Positions 48,589 through 60,700 of a DNA stretch of 64,000 bases are shown piece by piece. The position numbers were made by a program, and so were the translations under genes. Origin of the DNA: Brienomyrus brachyistius (Eukaryota; Chordata; Actinopteri; Osteoglossiformes; Mormyridae); assembly GCF_023856365.1 (NCBI RefSeq), contig NC_064552.1, positions 248,001 through 312,000 on the forward strand, read 5' to 3'. Numbering within the stretch: position 1 is the first letter of the stretch; every line of letters starts with the position of its first letter. Under the pieces are notes generated by a model. That model saw only the letters and a list, made by a program, of their open reading frames with translations. It ran no database searches and was not told the DNA's origin.

Positions 48589-50237
48589 ATGCTGCTGTCA
48601 CGGTGACGGCAGCTGATGTTCCCACACACAGAGTATGAGCTGTGACGCCGCCATCCCAGGGCTGCTGATTTCACACTGCTGTCACGGTGACGGCAGCTGA
48701 TGTTCCCACAGAGTATGAGCTGTGACGCCGCCATCCCAGGGCTGCTGATTTCACACTGCTGTCACGGTGACGGCAGCTGATGTTCCCACACAGAGTATGA
48801 GCTGTGACGCCGCCATCCCAGGGCTGCTGATTTCACACTGCTGTCACGGTGACGGCAGCTGATGTTCCCACACACAGAGTATGAGCTGTGACGCCGCCAT
48901 CCCAGGGCTGCTGATTTCACACTGCTGTCACGGTGACGGCAGCTGATGTTCCCACACACAGAGTATGAGCTGTGACGCCGCCATCCCAGGGCTGCTGATT
49001 TCACACTGCTGTCACGGTGACGGCAGCTGATGTTCCCACTGAGTATGAGCTGTGACGCCGCCATCCCAGGGCTGCTGATTTCACACTGCTGTCACGGTGA
49101 CGGCAGCTGATGTTCCCACACAGAGTATGAGCTGTGACGCCGCCATCCCAGGGCTGCTGATTTCACACTGCTGTCACGGTGACGCCAGCTGATGTTCCCA
49201 CAGAGTATGAGCTGTGACGCCGCCATCCCAGGGCTGCTGATTTCACACTGCTGTCACGGTGACGGCAGCTGATGTTCCCACAGAGTATGAGCTGTGACGC
49301 CGCCATCCCAGGGCTGCTGATTTCACACTGCTGTCACGGTGACGCCAGCTGATGTTCCCACACACAGAGTATGAGCTGTGACGCCGCCATCCCAGGGCTG
49401 CTGATTTCACACTGCTGTCACGGTGACGGCAGCTGATGTTCCCACAGAGTATGAGCTGTGACGCCGCCATCCCAGGGCTGCTGATTTCACACTGCTGTCA
49501 CGGTGACGCCAGCTGATGTTCCCACACACAGAGTATGAGCTGTGACGCCGCCATCCCAGGGCTGCTGATTTCACACTGCTGTCACGGTGACGGCAGCTGA
49601 TGTTCCCACACAGAGTATGAGCTGTGACGCCGCCATCCCAGGGCTGCTGATTTCACACTGCTGTCACGGTGATGCCAGCTGATGTTCCCACACACAGAGT
49701 ATGAGCTCTGACGCCGCCATCCCAGGGCTGCTGATTTCACACTGCTGTCACGGTGACGGCAGCTGATGTTCCCACACAGAGTATGAGCTGTGACGCCGCC
49801 ATCCCAGGGCTGCTGATTTCACACTGCTGTCACGGTGACGGCAGCTGATGTTCCCACAGAGTATGAGCTGTGACGCCGCCATCCCAGGGCTGCTGATTTC
49901 ACACTGCTGTCACGGTGACGGCAGCTGATGTTCCCACACAGAGTATGAGCTGTGACGCCGCCATCCCAGGGCTGCTGATTTCACACTGCTGTCACGGTGA
50001 AGCCAGCTGATGTTCCCACACACAGAGTATGAGCTCTGACGCCGCCATCCCAGGGCTGCTGATTTCACACTGCTGTCACGGTGACGGCAGCTGATGTTCC
50101 CACAGAGTATGAGCTCTGACGCCGCCATCCCAGGGCTGCTGATTTCACACTGCTGTCACGGTGACGGCAGCTGATGTTCCCACACACAGAGTATGAGCTG
50201 TGACGCCGCCATCCCAGGGCTGCTGATTTCACACTGC
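48589..50237. repeat. 80-84-bp minisatellite, about 20 copies
   Basis: The unit contains CTGCTGTCACGGTGACGGCA, GCTGATGTTCCCA, (CA)0-3, GAGTATGAGCTGTGACGCCG and CCATCCCAGGGCTGCTGATT. Unit length differs only through the CA count. GTCACGGTGAC is an inverted repeat with a one-base centre. Confidence 0.93.
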
Positions 50238-50494
50238 AGCTTTGTCTTTGTGCAATAATGAGAAATCAAAATGGCGCCATCTTTACTTAAATTACTACAT
50301 GCTTGTAATGCTATTTTTATATGATTTTTAAAACTGCACCTTTTTAAGTTCTTTTTATTAAAGGTTACTTGTTAAATTAATTAAAAATGTTCAGAATAAC
50401 TGCAAGATGCTAAATAAATAAAAAAATATATTTCTATTTACATATATAATCACTCTGCCCATCTTTCAAGTGTAAGATGGGGCCTAGAGTTGGG

Positions 50495-51712
50495 GCACAT
50501 TGAAGGGGACACCCTGGATGGGACACCAGTCTATTGTAGGGCACGGGACGGGGACACCCTGAATGGGACACCAGTCTATTGTAGGGCACGGGACAGGGAC
50601 ACCCTGAATGGGACAGCAGTCTATTGTAGGGCACGGGACAGGGACACCCTGAATGGGACAGCAGTCTATTGTAGGGCACGGGACAGGGACACCCTGAATG
50701 GGACACCAGTCTATTGTAGGGCACGGGACAGGGACACCCTGAATGGGACAGCAGTCTATTGTAGGGCACGGGACAGGGACACCAGTCTATTGTAGGGCAC
50801 GGGACAGGGGACACCCTGGATGGACACCAGTCTATTGTAGGGCACGGGGCAGGGGACACCCTGAATGGGACACCAGTCTATTGTAGGGCACGGGACAGGG
50901 GACACCCTGAATGGGATACCAGTCTATTGTAGGGCACGGGACAGGGACACCCTGAATGGGACACCAGTCTATTGTAGGGCACGGGACAGGGGACACCCTG
51001 AATGGGATACCAGTCTATTGTAGGGCACGGGACAGGGACACCCTGAATGGGACACCAGTCTATTGTAGGGCACGGGGCAGGGGACACCCTGAATGGGATA
51101 CCAGTCTATTGTAGGGCACGGGGCAGGGACACCCTGAATTGGACACCAGTCTATTGTAGGGCATGGGACAGGGGACACCCTGGATGGACACCAGTCTATT
51201 GTAGGGCACGGGACAGGGACACCCTGAATGGGACACCAGTCTATTGTAGGGCACGGGACAGGGACACCCTGAATGGGACACCAGTCTATTGTAGGGCACG
51301 GGGCAGGGACACCCTGAATGGGACACCAGTCTATTGTAGGGCACGGGACAGGGGACACCCTGAATGGGACACCAGTCTATTGTAGGGCACGGGGCAGGGG
51401 ACACCCTGAATGGGATACTAGTCTATTGTAGGGCATGGGACAGGGGACACCAGTCTATTGTAGGGCACGGGACAGGGGACACCAGTCTATTGTAGGGCAC
51501 GGGACAGGGACACCCTGGATGGACACCAATCTATTGTAGTGCACGGGGCAGGGGACACCCTGAATGGGACACCAGTCTATTGTAGGGCATGGGACAGGGG
51601 ACACCAGTCTATTGTAGGGCACGGGGCATGGGACACCCTGAATGGGACACCAGTCTATTGTAGGGCACGGGACAGGGACACCCTGGATTGGACACCAGTC
51701 TCTTGCAAGGAA
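50495..51712. repeat. 45-bp minisatellite, about 26 copies
   Basis: The unit contains ACACCCTGAATGGGACA, CCAGTCTATTGTAGGGCAC and GGGACAGGG. CCAGYCYATYRYAGGGCAC also occurs in the V-SINE tail at about 6283-6301, so the array probably grew from a SINE fragment. Confidence 0.92.
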
Positions 51713-52470
51713 CAGGGCAACCCCAACCTCTGAATGAATCTCTTACAAGGAATTTCCACTTTCTCTTGCTTCGTACATACCTGTCAATTACACCCTCTGA
51801 CATCCCTGTGTCAGTCTTACCCTCTGAGATGCCAGCATCAGTCTCACTCTCTGAGTTGCCGATATGCACTGAAATGAGTGTATATCTACAACATCTAGCA
51901 CTCTCAACCGAGTCTGGCCATCAGTGAAGATTACTACTAGTTCAAAGACAATGCTTCCAAAAAATTGCTTGTCTTTGATTTGAATTGTAACAAAAAGGTG
52001 CTGTAATGTACAGACTTTGTCATTAAGGATCTTTGTGAAAATAACCTCCTGACAGTCAAGAACATATAGAATCCAAAGTACTATTGGCATAGTTTAGTGG
52101 GTTAAACCCATCACAGGATACCCACAGATGGACAAATCAAGGTCTGAGGATTTTAAGGACAATAGCCTCTCTGCACCATGCATGTGCCACATGATCACTT
52201 CACCATAACCAACGGGGTCTGTTCTGCTCTTTTTAGCTGCAGTCAAACAAATTTAACAAACACAGCAAAGTCAGGACTCGCATTGGATCCATTGTTTTAT
52301 TGAAAAACAAACTAGATGGACGTTTAGCTTAGCAAGTAGCTTCCTGTAGCAGTGAATACAGAGGTCACAGCTTAGTTCACCTTAGTAAAAAACCCCAGAG
52401 CTGTTTCTTACCTTGGCTGTACTTTGTATAGATGTCACATTACATGGAAGACAGTAGTAAAATAGGCTGC
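51713..52470. other. Intergenic stretch
   Basis: No exon recognised on either strand. Confidence 0.4.
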
Positions 52471-52471
52471 G

Positions 52472-52963
52472 CAGTGTACCAGTCAAAAGTTTGGGCACAT
52501 CTCCCCACAGAAAGGTTTATTTGTACTATTCTCTACATTTTAGAATACTTAAGACATCAAAACTATACAACAACATACATTATGCACTGATGAAGAACGT
52601 ATAGAAAAAATTTGCTGGGGAGGGGCACAGGTCTTTGGGTTAGGACTCAGAAGGTTGCCGGGTCAAATCCCTGGGTTGGCAGAGTGATACCATCATTGGG
52701 CCCTTGAGCAAGGCCCTTAACTCCAATTTGCTCAGGGACTGGCTCACCCGCTGTCTCCTCTGTGGTGCTCTCCTGGGAAGCTCTTTCCAGTTGTCCTGAA
52801 CATGTTGAGCTCTCATTAACCACTTTTCCTTCAGTCCCTGGTTAAACTCCTCCAAAACCATTTTTATTGTGTTTAAGTCGGGTGGCCAGGTCATGTGATG
52901 CGACACACTATCACTCTCTTCTGTAGGAGGCTTGGTGGTTCCAGATTTTTGACTGGTACTGTA
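52472..52963 (-). mobile_element. Tc1/mariner-like remnant with an inserted SINE
   Basis: CAGTGTACCAGTCAAAAG at 52472-52489 pairs with TTTTTGACTGGTACTGTA at the right end as terminal inverted repeats. The minus strand keeps a decayed transposase C-terminus (WPPDLNTIK, near Tc1-type PSQSPDLNPIE). About 52615-52735 is a foreign tRNA-SINE-like piece with GGGTCAAATCCCTGGG and CCCTTGAGCAAGGCCCTTAA. Confidence 0.65.
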
Positions 52964-53519
52964 TGTTGTGAAAGAATCCTTCGCAGATATGCTGTGGAGA
53001 GCTTAGCTACATCGTACAGTAGTTGTGACATGAACTATCCATTTTTGCTATATTTCCACTTTCAAAGTAAATGCATTGATCATTTGGCTGTCGATAGTGT
53101 AGAGCAGTGAGACAGGATCTGATCCAGCTATCTGAGACTCTTCTGAAATATATTAATCATCAAATTTCAGAAACAGCTGTACTTAAATATGCTGCTGTCA
53201 CTCAAAATATGCATGATAAAAAGTAGCTCATTCATAAAAGTAATGCTGCTTATTGCTTTTACCAGATAGTAAATCCAAACATTCCCCACCTGAGGCAGGT
53301 GACAGAGCCACACTCCAGTCAGATGAAAAAGGTCTCGCAAGCATGCACAGAAATGCAACATGAATGAAACGGATTTATTTTCACAGCTTTGTTTAACTCC
53401 TAAAAGGCCTCATGTGAGACAGACCGGTTTCTTCTGAGGCTCCCGAGAAGTATGTTTATAATTCTACAGCAGGCTATGGTTGCATTTATTTATGAACCTG
53501 GATTCTTGAAAAATACATA

Positions 53520-53550
<31 letters not shown>

Positions 53551-54636
53551 TCAGTTATAGGCTTGAACCTCAAATATGCTGTCACCATGAAACCAATGGA
53601 GACAGTCACAAACACAACCATGAGAGCTACAGTCCAGGGTTTCCATGAAATCATGCTAAGATGTCAATGTTCTCAGGTCAGGTTAGGTTAGATGGCCAGC
53701 ATGCTGCCTGGCGTGACATACAGCTCTAAGCGCCAGGATTAGCCTGTGACCGCGAGACTCAGACCACGCGCGCGACTCAGACCACGCGCGCGACTCAGAC
53801 CACGCGCGCGACTCAGACCACGCGCGCGACAGGGACTCAGCAGTTAAAACATGTAAATTCTACAGCTAGTTGTTATTCTAATAAGAACTAAACATAAAAT
53901 GCCATTCAGAGCCAGGGACTGAAATCACAAGGAACGAGACCCATTTGCCTGTAGACTTTACCAGTAGTTACTGGCACACATTTTTAGCCGAAAATGCCAG
54001 ACATAAACACACAAAAGCAAAAACCACTCACGGGTTTTTGTATGAATTATTACAGTCATGTTATATTAATTATATTATCCCTTGGGAAAATGATTAGTAT
54101 ACCCACAGTTCAGTTCTAAGCATATGCACCATTTCCTCATAACATACCGTAATGTGGCTGCTGCAGCCTCTATGCATGAGAAAGTCACGCAGACCCACAC
54201 AGGCAGCTGCAGTGTTTCCGCGACCTGCGGTGGGCACCAGCGCATGGGGCCCAAGCCTCCATGCCACTTTGCACCGCCCTGTGGGGGGGGGGAATGCACT
54301 CCAATACTTAATTGGGTGGTGGCGTCTCTATGGAGATGAGGTCAAAATGGGCGCTCTCTACAAAAGCAGGTTGTCCTTTAGAATAGCCAATTAGCATGAG
54401 GGTGTTACATTCTCTACCACAAATGCTTAAGATCTGCCTGCATCTCCGGGGGCGTGTTAAAGGCTAAGCCCTCCCAGCTGGTGCTTCTGCTGCTTCTATA
54501 AAGGCACTTTCAGGTAGATTTTCTATAGATTAGCACCTTATTGTTTGTGTTAAGTAGCCAGCAAAAGCCCTTCACAGAGTGGTGAGCAGTGTAGAGGTGG
54601 GCCTCCATGTGCCGGTGGCAGGGGGCACTGTGCCCC
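52964..54636. other. Intergenic, 3' of gpam
   Basis: Holds an A-run at about 53526-53550 and the GACTCAGACCACGCGCGC repeat. No gene recognised; part is probably gpam 3' UTR. Confidence 0.35.
53753..53830. repeat. 18-bp GC-alternating repeat, 4 copies
   Basis: GACTCAGACCACGCGCGC in tandem. The (CG)n core is the classic Z-DNA-forming type. Confidence 0.9.
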
Positions 54637-54753
54637 CTACAGGAGGCCGAAGCTCAGGATGTATTCCAACAGCTTCCTGCGGCTGGCCTGGGGGAGGAAG
54701 GTGCTGCTCAGCTCCAGGACCACCACTCTACCCCCTGGCTTCTCCTTCAGGAC
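54637..54753 (-). CDS. gpam: gpam last coding exon
   Basis: Encodes the final 38 residues (VLKEKPGG to ILSFGLL) and TAG at 54637-54639. The acceptor is CATAG. It is separated from the previous exon by about 500 bases. No strong minus-strand AATAAA is seen close by; one lies near 53372, about 1.3 kb downstream. Confidence 0.92.
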   Translation of the reverse strand, partial: VLKEKPGGRVVVLELSSTFLPQASRRKLLEYILSFGLL

Positions 54754-57700
54754 CTATGGCCGGGTAGGAGGAAGAGGAGGAATAGGAGGAAGAGCAAGAC
54801 TTCACAGCATAAGAGCCACGCAGGGGGTTTCTCTGCAGGCCCATCAGCTAAAGATGACAGAGCTCACGCGCTTCAGTGTTCATATCACTGGTTACGGCCG
54901 GCAGTGCGAGTTAAGTGCAGTTCTGCAGTAATGTAGGAAGGGCGCAGTATCTACTGCAAAGCTGAATTCCTTACAGCATCCTACAAAGAGTACAGTGTAT
55001 GTGCGTAGAAAATTAGCATGACTCACAGGTGGCTACGATACATCAGCACCCGACTGGCTAGTTTTGTGATACTGCCAGTTAAGGTCCAGTCCCTCCTTAT
55101 AAACATACACTGATGAAAGCCTCGCCTTGCACATACATTGTCTTTTAAAGGAAGGAGAAAGTGTACGACAGGAAACAGCAGGTGGATGGATGGATGGATA
55201 TTTCCCTCAAAAAAACATCACACAATACATGAAGTGCACTTTGGAGATGAAGTGATCTCACCCCAAGTTCCTTGAAGGTCTTCACGGTGTTCTTCACCAG
55301 GTAGTGCGTTGCACTCTCCCCTTGAAACGAGACAAAGAAGCAGAATTTCAATGAAAAAAACAATTCCCTGCCAGAAACCGAAATGTTTCAAAAACTGAAA
55401 CCACACCAATAAAACTACAGTCAAAACAGAACATTCTGCCTTCCGCTTATTTTCTAACATTTACATGCATTAATGTATCAGATGTTTTTATCCAAAGTGA
55501 CGTATGGCTTTGAGAAGCGGGGTCAGACAGGCCCCGGAGCGATTGGGGGTCAGGGGCCTCTCCCAGGGGCCCGGCGGTGACGTCACACTGCCAGCCATGG
55601 GATTCTGATCATAAGCACAGCACCCTAACCTGCTGAGCTCCACAATGCCCTCAGGCCCCTTACACAGCATTGTTGTTTGACAATAAGAAGTCCGGTAGGG
55701 TTCAGGATGGTTTCCCTTAAAAACACTGATAAAGCAAAAGCTTTATTTTGGAATAGAAATTTATTAGCTGTATTTTTGAAATCTCACCGTAAGCAGCGAC
55801 CCCCTTCTCAGTGCGAGCCAGCAGGAAGCGGAAAAGCTGTGTGGTATAGTCGCTCTCTGTGATTGGCTGCTCCAGGCCTAACACAAAGATGGCCGCCCCC
55901 GCGTAAGCCTCCAGCACTGGGCTCAAGAGCCGCTGCAGGAATGCAATGAACTCCTGGTGTTCAGAGGACGGGCTCAGCTGCCGGTGCATGCAGTGGAGGG
56001 CAGGGAGAAAAAAAGAAAAATGAGGCAAAGTGGCAGCAAAACCATGATGTGCCCTATAGTGCCCTCTGCTGGGCTGCAGTGTAACTTCATACAACCAACA
56101 CTCACCTTCAGGTACCTGTCTCTCTGCTCCTCACCAAAGTCGCTGTCTTCGTCCTCTTCGTCACTGCGCCACGAGAGGGGCTCGGGGTACCGCTGGTTCC
56201 AGGGTTCTTCAGTGGCGCCAGGGCTGAGTTCTTCCTGGTCATCCTTAGAATAAAGAGGTCAAACATGTTCACAGATGAACACCTAACATTTAAGAGTAAG
56301 ATCTACTGTATTGATCCCAGGGGGAAATTCTGGAATTCTAAGCACCTCAATCACAAATAAAAAAACCTCACTCCAAAGCTGGGGTAGATTCTGCTCACTT
56401 TTGTGGCTTCAGACAATTTATGAAGTATCAATGGCTACAGTGGAAGGAATCGAACGGCGAGTCAACAAGCACCTACGTAAATGACTTGGTATCCCCCCAA
56501 CTTCACGTCAGTAGAGCTCTACATTAGGTCTGGCCAGTTACAACTACCCATATCATCAGCCATTGAAGAGTTCAAGGTGGCAAAGGGCAGGGCTGTGATG
56601 ACCTTCAGGGACTCCACCGATGAGAAGGTCCGAGGTGCGGGTGTCACTACACGATCTGGACGCAAATGGGGGGCAGACACAGTGGTGGCTCAGGCAGAAA
56701 AGACCCTGAAGTTGAAGGACATCATCGGGAACCCATGCATCGGGAACAATCCATTTCCAGCAGTGGGGGAGGGCATGGGCCAAGCTGAGATTCGACAGTT
56801 AGAAGAGGAGGGAAGAATGTCTCAAGCTGTTGAGCTTGGATCACAGGAGGCCTGGACGAAGTGGGACCTGCCAAAACGCAAGATCACCTGTCCTGAACTT
56901 TGGAGACTGGAGCCCTTCCGTATCTCGTTCCTGCTCCGATCAGTGTATGACACGCTCCCAACACCAACAAACCTGCACAGGTGGGGGCTGAGGGAGGTGC
57001 CTCTGTGCAGGTTATGTGGAGATAGAGGAACAATGCCGCACATATTGGTTGGGTGTAAGACTGCGCTCAGCCAAGGAAGATATCGATGGCACCATGACAA
57101 GGTCCTTAGGACACTGGCTGACATTTTGGAGCAGGAGAGACAGAAAAAGTGTCAAACTCTCACGAGACCTGCAGCATCTATCGAACTCGTCAGGGTGGGG
57201 GAGACACCACCATCCTCCAAGAAAACCATGAATGGCCTCCAGTTCACAGCTCTATCATGGGAGATGAGGGTGGACGTGGGGAGAAAACTCCTTTTTCCCC
57301 AGGTGGTCCAAACCTCCCTGAGGCCTGACAAGGTCATATGGTCTGATGAGGCCAAGAAGATCATCCTGATTGAATTAACGGTCCCATGGGAGGATGGATG
57401 CATCGAGGCCTTAGAATGGAAGAGCAGCAAATATCAGGACCTGGTCCAGCAGTGTAAAGACAAAGGGAGGCAAGCCTGGCTATTCCCAGCTGAGGTCGGC
57501 TGCAGAGGCTTTCCTGCACAGTCAGTTTGGAGGGCCCTTACAGCGCTGGGAATGGCAGGGAGGGAGAGGAAGAAGGCTGCTCGCAGGCTGGGCGAGGCAG
57601 CAGAGAGAGCCTCTTGTTGGCTATGGAGTAGAAGGGAGGAATTAAGCTGGAGGCTAGGAGAGGACGGGCAGTGACTGGCCATCGCTGCCGACCCGCCAAG

Positions 57701-60700
57701 TGGAGGGCGTCGTGATTCAGGGTCGAAGCGCCCAAAGAAAGTTGGACACCACCTGATGACGTCATCTCCTGGCCAAAAGCTTCAGTCACTTCTTGAGTGA
57801 CTGTAAGAGGATGCAGGATTGTAATCTATCGATAAATATTAGAAATACATAATATTTTAAGTGCATACTATAGTATTAAAAGTCTAGGTTTCAGGATGGC
57901 GCTCCTCTTTGTCTCAGTAACCAGGGTCACTCACGTATTAACGGTCTTTGTCACTGTGGAATCTTGTGCTGCTCACTATAACTATTTAACTTTTCACTGC
58001 TGTTTTATTTTTATTAACGAGTCTAAAACGTAATGCTCCCAGTGCCGACAGTAGTAACTTTGTACATACGGGGACATAAAATTTATATAATATATAAAAA
58101 GGTCTTGATAGGAAATGACAAAGTAATTTGACATGCAAAGTGTAGAGTACAGTTCTGTTTGTTTAGATATTGGTAATTAACAGACTTGCATTATTGTTTA
58201 GGCCAGCAGACTGTTAGGGAATAAGGTTAGGGTTAGGTTTAGGCCCCAGTATGATTCCTGCATTGTCACATTCATGGGGAGGTTCTGCCCCTAAACCTCG
58301 TCAATGTGAAGGGGTTAGGGTTAGGTTTAGGCCCCAGTATGATTCCTGCATTGTCACATTCATGGGGAGGTTCTGCCCCTAAACCTCGTCAATGTGAAGG
58401 GGTTAGGGTTAGGTTTAGGCCCCAGTATGATTCCTGCATTGTCACATTCATGGGGAGGTTCTGCCCCTAAACCTCGTCAATGTGAAGGGGTTAGGGTTAG
58501 GTTTAGGCCCCAGTATGATTCCTGCATTGTCACATTCATGGGGAGGTTCTGCCCCTAAACCTCGTCAATGTGAAGGGGTTACCCAGTCATATGAAGGAGG
58601 ACAGACCAGGACAATCTAAAGTCACTGCAGCCATTCTTGTCTCCTGAATGGGGTTTAGAGACGCCGGAACCTGAGGCCTACCTCAGCGACGTGCAGCACC
58701 CCGTACTGGACCAGCCGGCCCACGGCGTCGTGGAACACTTGGTAAATCATCTGACAGGGCTGTAGGCCAAAGAAACGATGGATCAATGAACAGCTTCAGG
58801 CAGAGGGCTGCCCAAAGGTCACTGGCTCCACCTCCTCCCGGCCCAAGGCTTCAGCTCACCAAGGCAACGGCCACCTCATTGGACAGGAAGTGGGAGAGAC
58901 CAGCGGCCCGGCGGATGAGTGCCTCCTGACTGAGCAGCGTCCTGCTGCAGCCAGGCTCAGCCTCAGACTCCCTCAGCAGGGCGAGCGCACTGCACGCTGG
59001 GAAAGAGAAGTGACGCTACATACCACCAGGTTTTATTTTGTCTGTCATGCCATTATAGCGTCTCATTCAGAACTGAATGATGGACAGGACACAGGCAGTC
59101 ACGTAATCGGGCTGTACCTATGATAGCGTCGGCGATGAAGACGTGGAAGAGACCATTGCTGTAGAAGTTGAGTTCGAAGAGGGCAGGTACCGTGTTTCTG
59201 GGGGATACCACGACCTCGGTGTTGCGGCCGGCACTCGTCACGTTGACGCAGTTGCCCAACAGGTGCAGGGCATGCATGACCACGTCTTCACAGCTGCCCG
59301 AAAAGCCCAGGTCGAAGTCCCTAGACAGAATCTCCTCCTTCATGTTGAAGAAGTCCTCCACCAGCCGGGACAAGGCGATGCCCTGTACACAGGGGCAGTA
59401 TGCTCACGTAAAGGGACACTACTTATCTGCCTCTGAGTGCTTTCTATGTTATATATCGTCAGAAATCTTGCTTTATTTGTCTATTTTCAACCTATTGATA
59501 TTTTCTGCCTGGAAGCTGCCACACAAAATCTGGTTATAGACATTGTTGTAGATAGTCTTATCTCATCTTATCTTACTGTGACAGAAACAGGCACAAAGGT
59601 ATTTAAGAAAAAATGCAACCGTACCGGTCTGTGCCGGTACAAGAGCAGACAGGCCACGATGTGTGTCGACATGACAGCGGATGATCTGCTGGCCGCTGAA
59701 GAGGCAGAGACAGGAAGCAAAGGCAGATGAACCGGTAAAGCAATGTTAAGCAGAACCATAAAAGGCAGGAGGTGACTGTTTACACACCAGTGTTACCGTG
59801 TGCCACATTCACATCTAGTGCCACCGACATCACAGGACAGAGAACAATGCAATTGGCCGAGTCAAAGCACCGCCCTCAGGCTTCAGCATGGAATTGGAAG
59901 GCAGAAACAGGGAGGGGATGGGGTACCGGCTTACTGAAAAGCACGTGCTTGGCCAGATTGGCAATGACGTGTCTTCTGCAGGGCTCATTTGAGAGGTCCC
60001 CACCATCAAACTGCTCCTCTTCCTCACCAGCGAAAGCAGCTTGGTCCGGCCTGTGCTGCCACAACAAAGAAAGGTCAGGAGATGGACAAAGCAGATTCAT
60101 CACCCTGGAAGCCTTGTGAGAACAGGCCGCTACGTGGACGGGGTGGCGTACTGGGCTGCGATGATGTTCGGAACCAGCATCTGCTCCAGTGACAGAGGCA
60201 CCGGAAGCTGCCGACTTCGCTGGGTGTCGAGGTACTCCTGGAGAAGACGACAGGAAATGCCATGACATCACTTCCTTTCAAGGTGCCCACCATGAACACC
60301 TCCAAGACCTCTAAAATATGTGATACATTCAAATGAAATTAATGGAGCCTCATTCCCTACATCTTTTGAGGAACAAGTAAATACCGCATTCGAATTTAAA
60401 TAATGTACTATCACACTCAGCAGACAAACGCATGAAACCCTATCATAATTTGCCAACTCATCAGTTAGAGAGATGCTGTGCAAACGTAGCCCTAAGCCCA
60501 CACACTAACCCCTAACTCTAACCCCACCTTGAGGGAGAAAGGCTGGGTGAAATCAACCCTCACGCAGCCACAGTTTTTCCGGAGCATCCGAAACGCTCCA
60601 CAGGCCACACCCCACAGGCTCTCGTTCCTCTTCGGCTTGCCCTGAGGACAGAGATGGGGACAGACAGATCAGGATAGTGCATTGCTATATGGGAGCATGA

